Origin: Amycolatopsis orientalis DSM 40040 = KCTC 9412
GTDB lineage: Bacteria > Actinomycetota > Actinomycetes > Mycobacteriales > Pseudonocardiaceae
Assembly: GCF_000478275.1 (NCBI RefSeq)
Contig: NZ_ASJB01000046.1
Coordinates: forward strand, 133,543 to 197,542
DNA length: 64,000 nucleotides
Direction: 5' to 3'
Position 1 is the stretch's first letter; each line of letters opens with the position of its first letter. A program made the translations under genes and the position numbers. The notes beneath the pieces are model-generated. The model was not told the origin of the DNA. It searched no databases and saw nothing but the letters and a program-made list of their open reading frames with translations. This document shows, in pieces, positions 25,256 through 33,867 of the stretch.

Positions 25256-26625
25256 CCGCGCCCAGTCTGCTCTCCTCGACCGCCGAGCGGTTCACGCGGT
25301 CGGCCGAGGCCACCGACAGCCCGATCTCGCCGAACGCCGGGTTCGCGGCATGGTTCGCGGCCCGGTCGGCCGCGCATTCCTACACCGTCGAGCGGGTGCC
25401 GCTGACGGAACTGCCGGGCTGGGGGTTCGAGCCGGGGACCGGCGACCTGCGGCACACCAGCGGCCGGTTCTTCGGCTTCACCGGCGTGCGGGTGCGGACC
25501 GGTCGCGGTGACTGGGAACAGCCCATCATCGACCAGCCGGAGATCGGCATCCTCGGCCTGGTGACGCGGGACTTCGGTGGCGTGCCGCATTTCCTCGTCC
25601 AGGCCAAGATGGAACCGGGGAACACCAACCTCGTCCAGCTCTCGACGACGGTGCAGGCGACCCGCGGCAACTACCTGCGCGCCCACCAGGGGCTGCCCAC
25701 CCCGCATCTGGAGCACTTCCTGCCGCCGCGGCCGGGCCGGGTGCTGGTGGACCGGATCCAGGCCGAGCATTCCCAGTGGTTCCTCGGCACGCACAACCGG
25801 AACATGGTGGTCGAAACCGACCAGACCGTGCCGATCGGGCCCGACCACCGGTGGCTCACCCTCGGCCAGCTCTGGGGCCTGCTCGGCCACGACAATCTGC
25901 TCAACTCCGAAACCCGCACGGTGCTTTCGTGTGTTCCGGTCGCCTCCCCGCCCGCGAACACCGGCGACCCGTACCGGGACGCCCTGCGGCGTTCGCTGGC
26001 CGGTCCCGGCGTCGACGACGACCTGCTCACCTGGTTCAACGACGGCAAGGGGGCGATGGAGCCGGTCGCCAGGACGTGCGGGCTCGCCGAGGTCGATGGC
26101 TGGCGGCTCGCGGACGGCGGCATCGAGCACGAGAGCGGCCGCCACTTCCGTGTCGTGGGAGTGCGGGTCGAAGCGCCGACGCGCGAGGTGACCCGGTGGA
26201 GCCAGCCGCTGATCGAGCCGGCCACGCCCGGGCTGTACGGGTTGCTGGTCCAGCGGTTCGACGGCGTGCTCCGGATCCTGATGCACGCCCGGGCCGACGC
26301 CGGCTCGTCCCGGTTCACCGAATTCGGGCCCACCGTCCAGTGCTGCGACCTCGGTGACCGGCCGGTGCCCTTCCGCGCCGAGGTCGTCGCAGAACCGGGA
26401 CCGGGCGTCGTGCGGCACGACTCACTGCAGTCCGAGAAGGGCGGCCGCTTCCTGAACGCGGTCAACCGCTACCGCGTCGTCGAACTGCCCGCGGACCGGC
26501 CGGTGCCCGTCCCCGACGGCTATCGCTGGCTGAGCCTGCGCCAGGCACTCGACCTGATGGCCCAGCCCGATCAGGTCAACATCCAGGCCCGAACCCTGCT
26601 CACCGCGCTGCTGAGCACCTGGTGA
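25252..26625 (+). CDS. NDP-hexose 2,3-dehydratase
   Basis: The first enzyme of 2-deoxygenation in dTDP-sugar pathways (OleV, SnogH, LanS, SpnO family), 457 residues. The protein is an internal duplication: the block WLTLGQLWGLLGHDNLLNSETRTVL recurs as WLSLRQALDLMAQPDQVNIQARTLL, and the FVRTGRGDWEQPIIDQPEIGILG part recurs as TREVTRWSQPLIEPATPGLYG. The pair is characteristic of this family. It eliminates water from the 4-keto-6-deoxy sugar to give a 3,4-diketo product, which needs a 3-ketoreductase not seen in this window. The start overlaps the upstream stop by ATGA. Confidence 0.94.
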   Translation: MTAPSLLSSTAERFTRSAEATDSPISPNAGFAAWFAARSAAHSYTVERVPLTELPGWGFEPGTGDLRHTSGRFFGFTGVRVRTGRGDWEQPIIDQPEIGILGLVTRDFGGVPHFLVQAKMEPGNTNLVQLSTTVQATRGNYLRAHQGLPTPHLEHFLPPRPGRVLVDRIQAEHSQWFLGTHNRNMVVETDQTVPIGPDHRWLTLGQLWGLLGHDNLLNSETRTVLSCVPVASPPANTGDPYRDALRRSLAGPGVDDDLLTWFNDGKGAMEPVARTCGLAEVDGWRLADGGIEHESGRHFRVVGVRVEAPTREVTRWSQPLIEPATPGLYGLLVQRFDGVLRILMHARADAGSSRFTEFGPTVQCCDLGDRPVPFRAEVVAEPGPGVVRHDSLQSEKGGRFLNAVNRYRVVELPADRPVPVPDGYRWLSLRQALDLMAQPDQVNIQARTLLTALLSTW

Positions 26626-26636
26626 AAGGAGAAACG

Positions 26637-27035
26637 ATGTCGTTCACCCCGGCCGAATCGGCCTATCTCGACGGCCAGACCTTCGCCCGGCTGGCGACCG
26701 TCGGCCCGGACGGCCCGCACGTCGTCCCCGTCGGTTTCCGGCACAACACCGAACTCGGCACCATCGACATCACCGGCCGGGATCTCGCGGCCAGCCGCAA
26801 GTTCCGGGACGTGCTGCGCGAACCGAGGGTCGCGCTGATCGTCGACGACGTCCCGCCGGGTTCGCCGCCGTCGCCTCGCGGTCTGGAGATCCGGGGCACG
26901 GCGGAGGCGCTGGGTACCGGGGACGCGGCGCTGATCCGCGTCCGGCCCCGCCGGGTCGCGGTCTGGGGGATCGACGCCCACTGGAGCGAGGGCGTCCGTA
27001 GCAGGGACCTCATCGTGAAGGAGCACAGCGCGTGA
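26637..27035 (+). CDS. PPOX-fold (F420-dependent) reductase, OxyR-like
   Basis: A 132-residue split-barrel protein of the pyridoxamine-phosphate oxidase/F420-reductase class (FARLATVGPDGPHVVPVGFRHN, then GRDLAASRKFRDVLREPRVALIVDDV). In tetracycline clusters OxyR/CtcR enzymes of this type reduce the 5a,11a double bond as the last pathway step, using F420H2. ATG 26637 follows AAAGGAG by 6 bases. Its stop overlaps the next start (GTGA). The neighbouring aminotransferase strengthens the tetracycline reading. A general F420 or flavin oxidoreductase cannot be excluded from sequence alone. Confidence 0.8.
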   Translation: MSFTPAESAYLDGQTFARLATVGPDGPHVVPVGFRHNTELGTIDITGRDLAASRKFRDVLREPRVALIVDDVPPGSPPSPRGLEIRGTAEALGTGDAALIRVRPRRVAVWGIDAHWSEGVRSRDLIVKEHSA

Positions 27036-28117
27036 TCGGCGAACTTCCCGCATTCCCCTGGTCGGCACTGATGCCCCTGCGCGCGTTGGCGGCGGAGCAT
27101 CCCGACGGCATCGTCAACCTCGCCCTCGGCACCCCGGTCGATCCGTCGCCCGCGGTGGCGCGGGCCGCGCTGGCGGCGGCGGCCGACGCGCCGGGACATC
27201 CGGCGACCGAGGGCACACCCGAATTCCGGGAGGCGGCCACCCGCTACCTCAAACGGCGGCTCGGCGCGGAGGTCGCCGAAACGGCCGTGCTGCCCGCCGT
27301 CGGCACCAAGGAGCTGATCGCCTGGCTGCCCGCCGCGCTCGGTCTCGGCCCCGGCGACACGGTGGCCTACCCGCGGTTGTCGTTCCCCACCTACGACGTC
27401 AGCGCCCGGCTCGCCGGGGCGACCCCACTGGCGGTGGACCTGACCGCGGGGCCGCCCGCGTCCGCACCGAAGCTGCTCTGGCTGAATTCGCCGTCGAATC
27501 CGGACGGCCGGATCCTCACGGCGGCGGAATTGCGCGAATACGTCGAATGGGGCAGAAAGCACGGCGTGCTCGTGGTCAACGACGAGTGCTACATCGAACA
27601 CGGCTGGACCGCCGAGCCGGTTTCGATCCTGCACCCCGACGTCAGCGGCCCCGGCCACGAGGGGGTGCTCGCGGTGCATTCGCTGTCCAAGCGGTCGAAT
27701 ATGGCCGGGTACCGCGCCGGATTCGTGGCGGGTGACGAACGGCTGGTGCGCACGCTGCTCGAGGTGCGACGGCACGCGGGGCTGATCGTGCCCGCCCCGA
27801 TCGCGGCCGCGATGACCGCCGCGCTGAACGACGACGACCACGTGCACGAACAACGTCTCCGGTACGCCAAACGCCGGAAACTGCTGCTGGACGCCTTGCT
27901 CGGCCGCGGTTTCCGCGTCGACGGCTCGGCGGGGTCGCTGTTCCTGTGGGCGACCGAGGGCAGGCCGTGCTGGGACACCACGCGGAACCTGGCCGGACTG
28001 GGCATCCTGGTGGCACCGGGGGAGATCTACGGCCCGGCGGGGGAGAACCACGTCCGGCTCGCCCTCACCGCCACCGACGAGCGGATCGCGACGGCGGTGA
28101 CCCGGTTGCGCCGGTGA
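27032..28117 (+). CDS. PLP aminotransferase, DapC/OxyQ-like
   Basis: A fold-type I class I/II aminotransferase of 361 residues. The PLP lysine is in HSLSKRSNMAGYRAGF, with NSPSNPDGR (Asn) and NDECYIEHGW (Asp and Tyr for the cofactor) before it, and the terminal Arg region VRLALTATDERI. It is closest in layout to succinyl-diaminopimelate aminotransferases (LP.FPWSALMPLRALAAEHPDGIVNLALGTPVDP), the type also used by OxyQ to put the amino group at C-4 of the tetracycline ring. The GTG start overlaps the reductase stop. A true DapC for lysine is the alternative; the context favours the pathway enzyme. Confidence 0.82.
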   Translation: MIGELPAFPWSALMPLRALAAEHPDGIVNLALGTPVDPSPAVARAALAAAADAPGHPATEGTPEFREAATRYLKRRLGAEVAETAVLPAVGTKELIAWLPAALGLGPGDTVAYPRLSFPTYDVSARLAGATPLAVDLTAGPPASAPKLLWLNSPSNPDGRILTAAELREYVEWGRKHGVLVVNDECYIEHGWTAEPVSILHPDVSGPGHEGVLAVHSLSKRSNMAGYRAGFVAGDERLVRTLLEVRRHAGLIVPAPIAAAMTAALNDDDHVHEQRLRYAKRRKLLLDALLGRGFRVDGSAGSLFLWATEGRPCWDTTRNLAGLGILVAPGEIYGPAGENHVRLALTATDERIATAVTRLRR

Positions 28118-28181
28118 TCTCCCGTGTATCCCGATGATGTTACGATTTTGGCTTCACTGAGCCGAAATCCGGAGGCACCGA

Positions 28182-29426
28182 ATGCTGCGAGGGCTGCTGC
28201 CGGGCACGACACCGCTGCGCACCTCAAGGGATTTCCGGCTGCTCTGGCTGTCCGGTTTCGTGACGTCGTTCGGGACCGTGCTCACCCTGCTGGCCATTCC
28301 GGTGCAGATCAAGGAGCTCACCGGCTCCCCGCTCGCCGTCGGCCTGATGGGCACGGTCGAGCTGGTGCCGATGGTCGTCTTCGGTCTCTACGGCGGTGCG
28401 CTCGCCGACGCGATCGACCGCCGCCTGATGGTGCTGTTCACCGAAATCGCGCTCGGCCTGCTCTCGGTGGGCCTGCTGCTGAACGTGCTGCTGGACCGGC
28501 CGCTGCTCTGGCCGCTCTACGTCGCCGTCGGCGCCGCGGCCGCCGTGGGCGGACTGCAGGGTCCGGCGATGACCGCGATCATCCCCCGGCTGGTGCCGCC
28601 CGAGCAGATGACCGAGGCGCTGGCGCTCAACTCGTTGCGCGCCAACACCTCGGCGATCGGCGGTACCGCGGTGGCCGGTGTGCTGATCTCCGTGCTCGGC
28701 CTGCGGGCGGCCTACCTGATCGACGTCGTCACCTTCGCGGTGTCGGCGCTGCTCATCTTCTGGGTCCGGCCGCAGCCGGTGGGCGAGCACGCGTCGCCGC
28801 CCTCGCTGCGTGCGATGTCCGAAGGTGTCCGTTATGCCCTCAGTCGTCCCCTGCTGGTGGGCAGTTACCTGGTGGACCTGGTGGCCACGGCGCTCGCGCT
28901 GCCGTTCGCGTTGTTCGCGTTCCTGGCGTCGGACATCGGCGCGCCGTGGGTCCTGGGCCTGATGTTCTCCGCGACCGCGGCCGGCGGCCTGATCGCGGCG
29001 GCGACCAGCGGCTGGTCGTCGCGGATCCGGCGGCACGGCGTCGCGATGCTCGTCGCGGCGGCGCTCTGGGGGGTGGCGATGATCGGGGTCGGGCTGAGCC
29101 CGTGGTGGTGGCTGACGCTGGTGATGCTCGCCTTCGGCGGCGCGGCCAACTTCGTCGCCGACCTTTTCCGCGGCACGCTGTGGAACCACGTGGTCCCGGA
29201 CAGGCTGCGCGGCCGCCTCGCCGGGATCGAGATGCTGGTCGGCTCGGCCGGGCCGCAACTGGGTGACCTGCGGGCGGGCCTGTTCGGCGGGCTGCTCGGG
29301 ATCCGGCGCGCGGTCTGGACCGGTGGGCTGGCGAGCGTGGCGGGCATCGGCCTGGTCGCGGCGGGCGCGCGTTCGCTCGTCCGGTACGAGTACCGGCGGG
29401 AAGAGTCGCCGACGCCGGCGACCTGA
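28182..29426 (+). CDS. MFS exporter, DHA3/EntS-like
   Basis: A 12-span major facilitator of 414 residues with the motif-A loop GGALADAIDRRLMVL between spans 2 and 3. The group includes Tap, Tet(V) and enterobactin exporter EntS, proton-driven efflux of drugs or siderophores. ATG 28182 follows GGAGG by 7 bases. It begins 64 bases after the aminotransferase, probably in the same transcript. As one of three exporters in the cluster it likely moves the product or an intermediate out. It ends before a GC-rich hairpin region and the convergent LuxR-type gene. Confidence 0.88.
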   Translation: MLRGLLPGTTPLRTSRDFRLLWLSGFVTSFGTVLTLLAIPVQIKELTGSPLAVGLMGTVELVPMVVFGLYGGALADAIDRRLMVLFTEIALGLLSVGLLLNVLLDRPLLWPLYVAVGAAAAVGGLQGPAMTAIIPRLVPPEQMTEALALNSLRANTSAIGGTAVAGVLISVLGLRAAYLIDVVTFAVSALLIFWVRPQPVGEHASPPSLRAMSEGVRYALSRPLLVGSYLVDLVATALALPFALFAFLASDIGAPWVLGLMFSATAAGGLIAAATSGWSSRIRRHGVAMLVAAALWGVAMIGVGLSPWWWLTLVMLAFGGAANFVADLFRGTLWNHVVPDRLRGRLAGIEMLVGSAGPQLGDLRAGLFGGLLGIRRAVWTGGLASVAGIGLVAAGARSLVRYEYRREESPTPAT

Positions 29427-29480
29427 CGCCGGTGGTGACGCCCGAGGGGCGGGGCGGCGGATCCACCCCCCGGGCGGGTT

Positions 29481-30134
29481 TCAGGCCGGGACGGGCAGCA
29501 TGCCGGCGGCCCGCGCCTTGTTCACCGCGTCGATCCGGGAGACCGCGCTCAGTTTCACGAAGATGTTGCGGAGGTGGCGTTTGACCGTGCCGATGGTGAT
29601 CCGGAGCCGGCTCGCGATCTCGGCGTTGCTCAGCGCCTCGGCGACCAGCAGGATGATCTCCCGCTCGCGGCTCGACAGTCCCAGCTCACGGGGACGCACG
29701 ATCGACGCGATCCCGAGTCGTGAGGTCACGATGAACACCAGTTCGTGGTCTCCGCTCACCCCGCGGACCACGGAGACCAGGTGCTCCCCCGAAACGTCTT
29801 TCGGGAGGTACGCGCTGACGCCGGAGCCGAGGAAGGCTTCCGCGGCCCCGGGCTGCTCACTCTGGCTGAGCACCACCACGCGGTAGCCGTGCCGCTGGCG
29901 GAACAGCCGCGCGAGTCCCGCCGCCGTGGTCCGGTTCGGGGCCGCTTCCTCCATGCCGTACAGCACGACGTCGACGGGCTGGCGATGCAGGACTTCGATC
30001 GCCTGGTCCACGCTGCCCACGGCGGCGCACACGGCGAAGTTCTCCTCGGCGGCGAGGAAGGATTGCAGACCCATACGGAAGACCGGGTTCGGTTCGACGA
30101 CCAGGATCCTCGTGGCGTTGTTTGCGTACGGCAA
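29481..30134 (-). CDS. atypical LuxR/NarL-type response regulator 1
   Basis: A 217-residue regulator. The C-terminal HTH is standard LuxR (LSSREREIILLVAEALSNAEIASRLRITIGTVKRHLRNIFVKL). The receiver is atypical: the acidic pocket reads LVVEPNPVF in place of the usual Asp pair, and the phospho-acceptor Asp is Gly in VDVVLYGMEE. It therefore cannot be switched by ordinary aspartyl phosphorylation. The TTG start at 30134 is chosen for AAGGAGAT, 7 bases upstream. It is a close paralogue of the second such gene at 31009. Both probably act as orphan, ligand-controlled activators of the cluster. No kinase is nearby. Confidence 0.88.
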   Translation of the reverse strand: MPYANNATRILVVEPNPVFRMGLQSFLAAEENFAVCAAVGSVDQAIEVLHRQPVDVVLYGMEEAAPNRTTAAGLARLFRQRHGYRVVVLSQSEQPGAAEAFLGSGVSAYLPKDVSGEHLVSVVRGVSGDHELVFIVTSRLGIASIVRPRELGLSSREREIILLVAEALSNAEIASRLRITIGTVKRHLRNIFVKLSAVSRIDAVNKARAAGMLPVPA

Positions 30135-31008
30135 AACATCTCCTTCCGGTCAGGAACGAACACGCGGAGTCACTTTCGTGCCTGTCGGAAGGAATCATTC
30201 GGGGCGGAGCCTCCTGTGCCGCGCACCGTTTCTTTGTGGTTGCTCGAAACCGGATCAACCATTCTCGGAAAATGGTTGGATCGCAATTTTACCCCCAAGC
30301 AATGCCTTCAACCCCAGGAACGCAACTCCCCGTGTGCGCTTTTCTATCGGACGCCTCGGGGGGCTCGTAGCCGAGGTTAACGATTCGGCGAAGGCTTGGA
30401 ATCGGCCATTGAGGTGACCCGGCCGCGCGCCGCGAGTAGTTGTCCTCAAGTGGACAAAGAGGACGAGTTTCGCTATTTGGCCCTGGCATTCTGGGCGATA
30501 AAGGAATAGGTAATGTATCCTTTACTCTGCCGCCTGCCTGCTGGGATTCATCCTCTTGCCCGACGATTAATCGCGAATCGAAGCCGGAGTCGCACGAGTG
30601 CCGAGAGTGATATTCGAATGCTGTTTCGGACGGTTTCCGTCATGATACGACGAATGGTCCACAGTGCGGGAAGATTATAGCACGCGAAGTATCCTTGTCG
30701 ATCGCGGCGAATTCAGGTAATGCGACCCGGAGTGGTGAAAATTAATCTCGTGAATTAACGGCAAGCGGGTTGATGGTGGCGGGATCGTGTCGCTTTTCGT
30801 GCGTTTGCTCCCTTTGAGTGCCTTTCGTCCCGCTTCGGGCTTCCGGTCCGGCAAGTACGTGAAGGCCCCCTTCGCAGCGCTAGACGCAGTGAAGGGGGCC
30901 TTCACGTCGTGGTTCCTGGTTCGAGGGGGCCCGCAGGACCGTGGGCGCTTGAGCCCTGACGGAGGGGCCGCAGGGCAGCGCAGGTAGTCGACTAAATGCG
31001 CCCGGGCC
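30135..31008. other. long AT-richer intergenic region with one large hairpin
   Basis: No gene is supported in these 874 bases. The stretch 30240-30780 is clearly poorer in G+C than the flanks (for example GGTAATGTATCC, AATTAATC), and so may hold promoters or a trace of foreign DNA. At 30857-30907 is a hairpin with arms ACGTGAAGGCCCCCTTC and its complement, the palindrome type also seen at 55711-55768. It is the likely end of the transcript reading leftward from 31009 or a boundary element. Confidence 0.6.
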
Positions 31009-31644
31009 TCAAGGCCGGTCCGGCGGCAGGGTCAGTGCCGAACGGTGGACGGCGTCCTGCCGCGAGGCCGCGCCCAGCTTCGCGACGATGTTGTGCACGT
31101 GCCGTTTGACGGTGCCGTCGCTCAGCTGCAGTGTCCTGGCGATCTGCCGGTTGGTCATCGACCGGGCCATGAGCCGGACGATCTCGCGCTCCCGCGGCGA
31201 GAGCACGGTGTGCTCACTGGTGAGCAACGAAGGCAGCGCGGCCTGAGGTGCGGAAACGAAGATCCATTCGTCGTTGTGCCCGATTTCCCTGATCACCGAG
31301 ACCAGGTGGTCGTCGGTGACCTCTCTCGGCAGCCTGCCGCGGACCCCCGGCCGCAACAGCAGATGCGCCGCGGACGCGCGGGAGTGCCTGCCGACCAGCA
31401 GCAGCACCTGCTGGTCGGCGCGCGCGGCCAGGATCCGGTCCAGTTCGGCTTCGACGTCCGCGTCCGGGTCGTCGCTGCCCAGCAGCACGAGATCCGGCAG
31501 TTCCCGCATGATCGACGGGGCCGCGGCGGTCGCGTCGGCGGCCGTGCCGACCACCCGCAGCCCCGCGGAGTCGAGCAAGGACTTCAGGCCGCCGCGGAAG
31601 ACGGGATTACCTTCGACGATCAGGACGCGCGTACCGGTTCTCAT
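31009..31644 (-). CDS. atypical LuxR/NarL-type response regulator 2
   Basis: A 211-residue paralogue of the regulator at 29481. The start is MRTGTRVLIVEGNPVFRGG and again the receiver is degenerate: Glu-Gly replaces the acidic pair and the phospho-acceptor position is Gly in LVLLGSDDPDADVE. The HTH is intact (LSPREREIVRLMARSMTNRQIARTLQLSDGTVKRHVHNIVAKL). ATG 31644 lies 22 bases after the stop of the asparagine synthetase-like gene, so it is probably the last gene of that unit. Two similar atypical regulators this close suggest a duplication followed by specialisation, both tied to this cluster. Confidence 0.88.
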   Translation of the reverse strand: MRTGTRVLIVEGNPVFRGGLKSLLDSAGLRVVGTAADATAAAPSIMRELPDLVLLGSDDPDADVEAELDRILAARADQQVLLLVGRHSRASAAHLLLRPGVRGRLPREVTDDHLVSVIREIGHNDEWIFVSAPQAALPSLLTSEHTVLSPREREIVRLMARSMTNRQIARTLQLSDGTVKRHVHNIVAKLGAASRQDAVHRSALTLPPDRP

Positions 31645-31666
31645 CGGCCCTCCCCGGGCAGCACAC

Positions 31667-33505
31667 CTAGAGATCGAGCCGGATCCGGTACCGGTCCAGC
31701 CAGGAATTGAGCCACAGCGCCATCTCCAGTCCGCCGCGGTCGTAGGACCGGCTCTGCTCCCGCAGGGGACGGGCCAGCAGCGCGCGCACCCGTTCCCGGT
31801 CCAGCAGCGGCCGCACCGGCGCGTCCGGATCGGCGTCCACCCGCGCCAGCTCCTCCCGGAGCGCCTTCTCGTAGCCGACGTCCAGCGTGGCCGGGTACGG
31901 CGTCTTGGGCCGCTCCAGCACCGAACGGGGCAGGAGATCGGCGACGGCGGCGCGCAGCAGGCTCTTTTCCCTGCCGTCGAACGACTTCCACGCCCAGGGC
32001 ACGGAGAACACATACTGCACCAGCCGGTGATCACAGAACGGGACGCGCACCTCCAGGCCCGCCGCCATGCTCATCCGGTCCTTGCGGTCCAGCAGGGTCT
32101 GCACGAAACGGGTCAGGTTGAGGTAGGACAGCTCGCGCATCCGCCGCGCCGTCCCGCTTTCCCCCGCCAGGCGCGGAACCTCGGCGAGCGCGTCGCGGTA
32201 GGCACCCTCGCGCCGGGACGGCAGGTCGAGTTTGGCGACCAGGCCGCGGTCCAGCAGCGACGTCCCGCCGAAGTAGCGCGCCGAACCCGAGGTGAGCCAA
32301 GGGAAGGTGTCGGCGCCGATCGCGTTCGGGTTGTGGAACCACCGGTAGCCGCCGAAGAGTTCGTCGGCGGATTCCCCGGAGAGGGCCACCGTCGCGTGCT
32401 TCCGGATCGCGCGGGAGAGCAGGTACAGCGAGGGCCACATGTCACCCCAGTACGCCGGCGGGAGGTCGACGGCCCCCAGGACTGCGTGCCGGACGGCCGG
32501 ATCGGTCAGCCCGGCGCTGTCGAGGAGCACCTCGTGGTGTTCCGCGCCGACATGCGCGGCGACCTCCCTGGCGAACGGCGCGTCGGCGCCGCCCCGGACC
32601 GCGTCCGGGGTGAACACCGCGGCGGCGTCGGCGAAATCGACCGAGAACGAGCGGATCCTCCCGGTGCTGTGCCGCGCGGCGAGCGCGGTGATCGCCGACG
32701 AATCCAGCCCGCCCGACAGGAGTGTGCACAGCGGCACGTCGGACACCAGCTGGGATTCGACCGCGGCCGAAAGCAGTTCGCGCACCGTGGCGATCGTGGT
32801 GTCGAGGTCGTCCATGTGCTCCTCCGCCTGGAGCGCCCAGTAACGCCGTTGGACGGCTCCGGCGGTGTTGATCCGGAGCGTGTGGCCCGGCCGCAGTTCC
32901 GCGAGCGCCGAGAACACGGCGTGCCCGGGTGTCTTGACCATGTCCAGCGCTTCCGACAGCCCGTCGGCGTCGACGGTGCGCCGCACCGCCGGATGGGCGA
33001 GGACCGCCTTGGGCTCCGAACCGAACAGCACTCCGTCGGAGGTCCGGTGGTAGTACAGCGGTTTGACGCCCATCCGGTCGCGGACCAGCAGCAGTTCCCG
33101 GCGGCGGTGGTCCCACACCGCGAACGCGAACATCCCGTCGAGCCGCTCCGCGACGTCCTCGCCCCACCGGAGGTAGGCCTGCAGGACGACTTCGGTGTCG
33201 CCGCGGGTGCGGAACCGGTGGCCGTGGCCCTCCAGTTCCGTGCGGAGCGCGGCGAAGTTGTACACCTCGCCGCAAAAGGTGATGGTCGCCAGCGGCCGTC
33301 CGTCGGCGTGGGCCGTCATCGGCTGGGTGCTGCCCGCCGGGTCGAGCACCGCCAGCCGCCGGTGGCCCAGCGCCACCGGACCGTCGACGAACAGGCCCTC
33401 GTCGTCGGGGCCACGGCACGCCATGGTGGCGGTCATGGCCGCCAGCACGTCCCGGTGGCCCGCGAGATCCCGGTCGAAGCTCGCCCAGCCGGCGATTCCG
33501 CACAT
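31667..33505 (-). CDS. amidotransferase of the asparagine synthetase class B type (OxyD-like)
   Basis: A 612-residue two-domain enzyme. The N-terminal glutaminase domain starts MCGIAGWASF with the nucleophile Cys2, and GDTEVVLQAYLRWG marks the rest of that domain. The synthetase domain has the PP-loop LLSGGLDSSAI near residue 255 and later SGESADELFGGYRWF. In tetracycline pathways OxyD makes the malonamate starter, giving the C-2 carboxamide, and its presence in a type II PKS cluster is a strong tetracycline marker. Related enzymes in the xantholipin/lysolipin pathways close a lactam, the main alternative. ACP is 28 bases upstream on the same strand. Confidence 0.93.
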   Translation of the reverse strand: MCGIAGWASFDRDLAGHRDVLAAMTATMACRGPDDEGLFVDGPVALGHRRLAVLDPAGSTQPMTAHADGRPLATITFCGEVYNFAALRTELEGHGHRFRTRGDTEVVLQAYLRWGEDVAERLDGMFAFAVWDHRRRELLLVRDRMGVKPLYYHRTSDGVLFGSEPKAVLAHPAVRRTVDADGLSEALDMVKTPGHAVFSALAELRPGHTLRINTAGAVQRRYWALQAEEHMDDLDTTIATVRELLSAAVESQLVSDVPLCTLLSGGLDSSAITALAARHSTGRIRSFSVDFADAAAVFTPDAVRGGADAPFAREVAAHVGAEHHEVLLDSAGLTDPAVRHAVLGAVDLPPAYWGDMWPSLYLLSRAIRKHATVALSGESADELFGGYRWFHNPNAIGADTFPWLTSGSARYFGGTSLLDRGLVAKLDLPSRREGAYRDALAEVPRLAGESGTARRMRELSYLNLTRFVQTLLDRKDRMSMAAGLEVRVPFCDHRLVQYVFSVPWAWKSFDGREKSLLRAAVADLLPRSVLERPKTPYPATLDVGYEKALREELARVDADPDAPVRPLLDRERVRALLARPLREQSRSYDRGGLEMALWLNSWLDRYRIRLDL

Positions 33506-33533
33506 GTCGTTCCTTTCGGTGGCGCGAACAGGG

Positions 33534-33794
33534 TCAGCCGACCGCGCGGAGGCGTTCGTTGATCTCCGCGAGCAGCAGTCGCGGCGTCTTCGCGTTGGCG
33601 ACGATGTCGTCCCCGACGGAGATGCCGTAGTCGCGTTCGACGCGGTTCACCGTGTTGAACATGGCGAGGGAGTCGTAGCCGAGTGCTTCGAACTCCATGT
33701 CCAGGATGTCGCCGGTGTAGTCGATCGATTCGTCTTCGCCCGCGCTCTCGCTCAGCAGGGCGAGCAGCTTGTCGAGGCTCAGGATGGTGGCCAT
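33534..33794 (-). CDS. type II PKS acyl carrier protein (OxyC-like)
   Basis: An 86-residue acyl carrier protein starting MATILSLDKLLALLSESAG. The phosphopantetheine serine is Ser42 in LGYDSLAMFN, with the expected acidic helix 2 and hydrophobic helix 3 (RVERDYGISV). It tethers the growing polyketide. ATG 33794 is preceded by AAGGAG. It lies 28 bases before the amidotransferase and 73 bases after the resistance gene on the same strand, with a hairpin in the latter gap. Its ketosynthase partners are 12 kb away on either side, which is unusual for a minimal PKS. Confidence 0.95.
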   Translation of the reverse strand: MATILSLDKLLALLSESAGEDESIDYTGDILDMEFEALGYDSLAMFNTVNRVERDYGISVGDDIVANAKTPRLLLAEINERLRAVG

Positions 33795-33805
33795 GGGTAC
33801 TCCTT

Positions 33806-33845
33806 GGGAAAAGGTTGTCCGGCCTGGACAGACAACCCTTTTCCC
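33806..33845 (-). terminator. hairpin between the resistance gene and the ACP gene
   Basis: Inverted repeat GGGAAAAGGTTGTC (33806-33819) / GACAACCCTTTTCCC (33831-33845), with one bulged base and an 11-base loop. On the minus strand it sits after the otrA stop, with the ACP ribosome site (AAGGAG) immediately after the stem. It could terminate part of the transcript, stabilise the ACP mRNA end, or act as an attenuator. Confidence 0.6.
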
Positions 33846-33867
33846 TTTGAGGGCCCTTAGAGCAGCT

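Noticed and set aside
27032..28117. Aminotransferase as a sugar aminotransferase
   Set aside because: It is a class I/II DapC-like enzyme and not a DegT/StrS sugar aminotransferase, so C-4 amination of the ring is favoured.
30240..30780. Short frames in the AT-richer gap between the two LuxR-type genes
   Set aside because: They lack ribosome sites, recognisable domains and G/C third-position bias.
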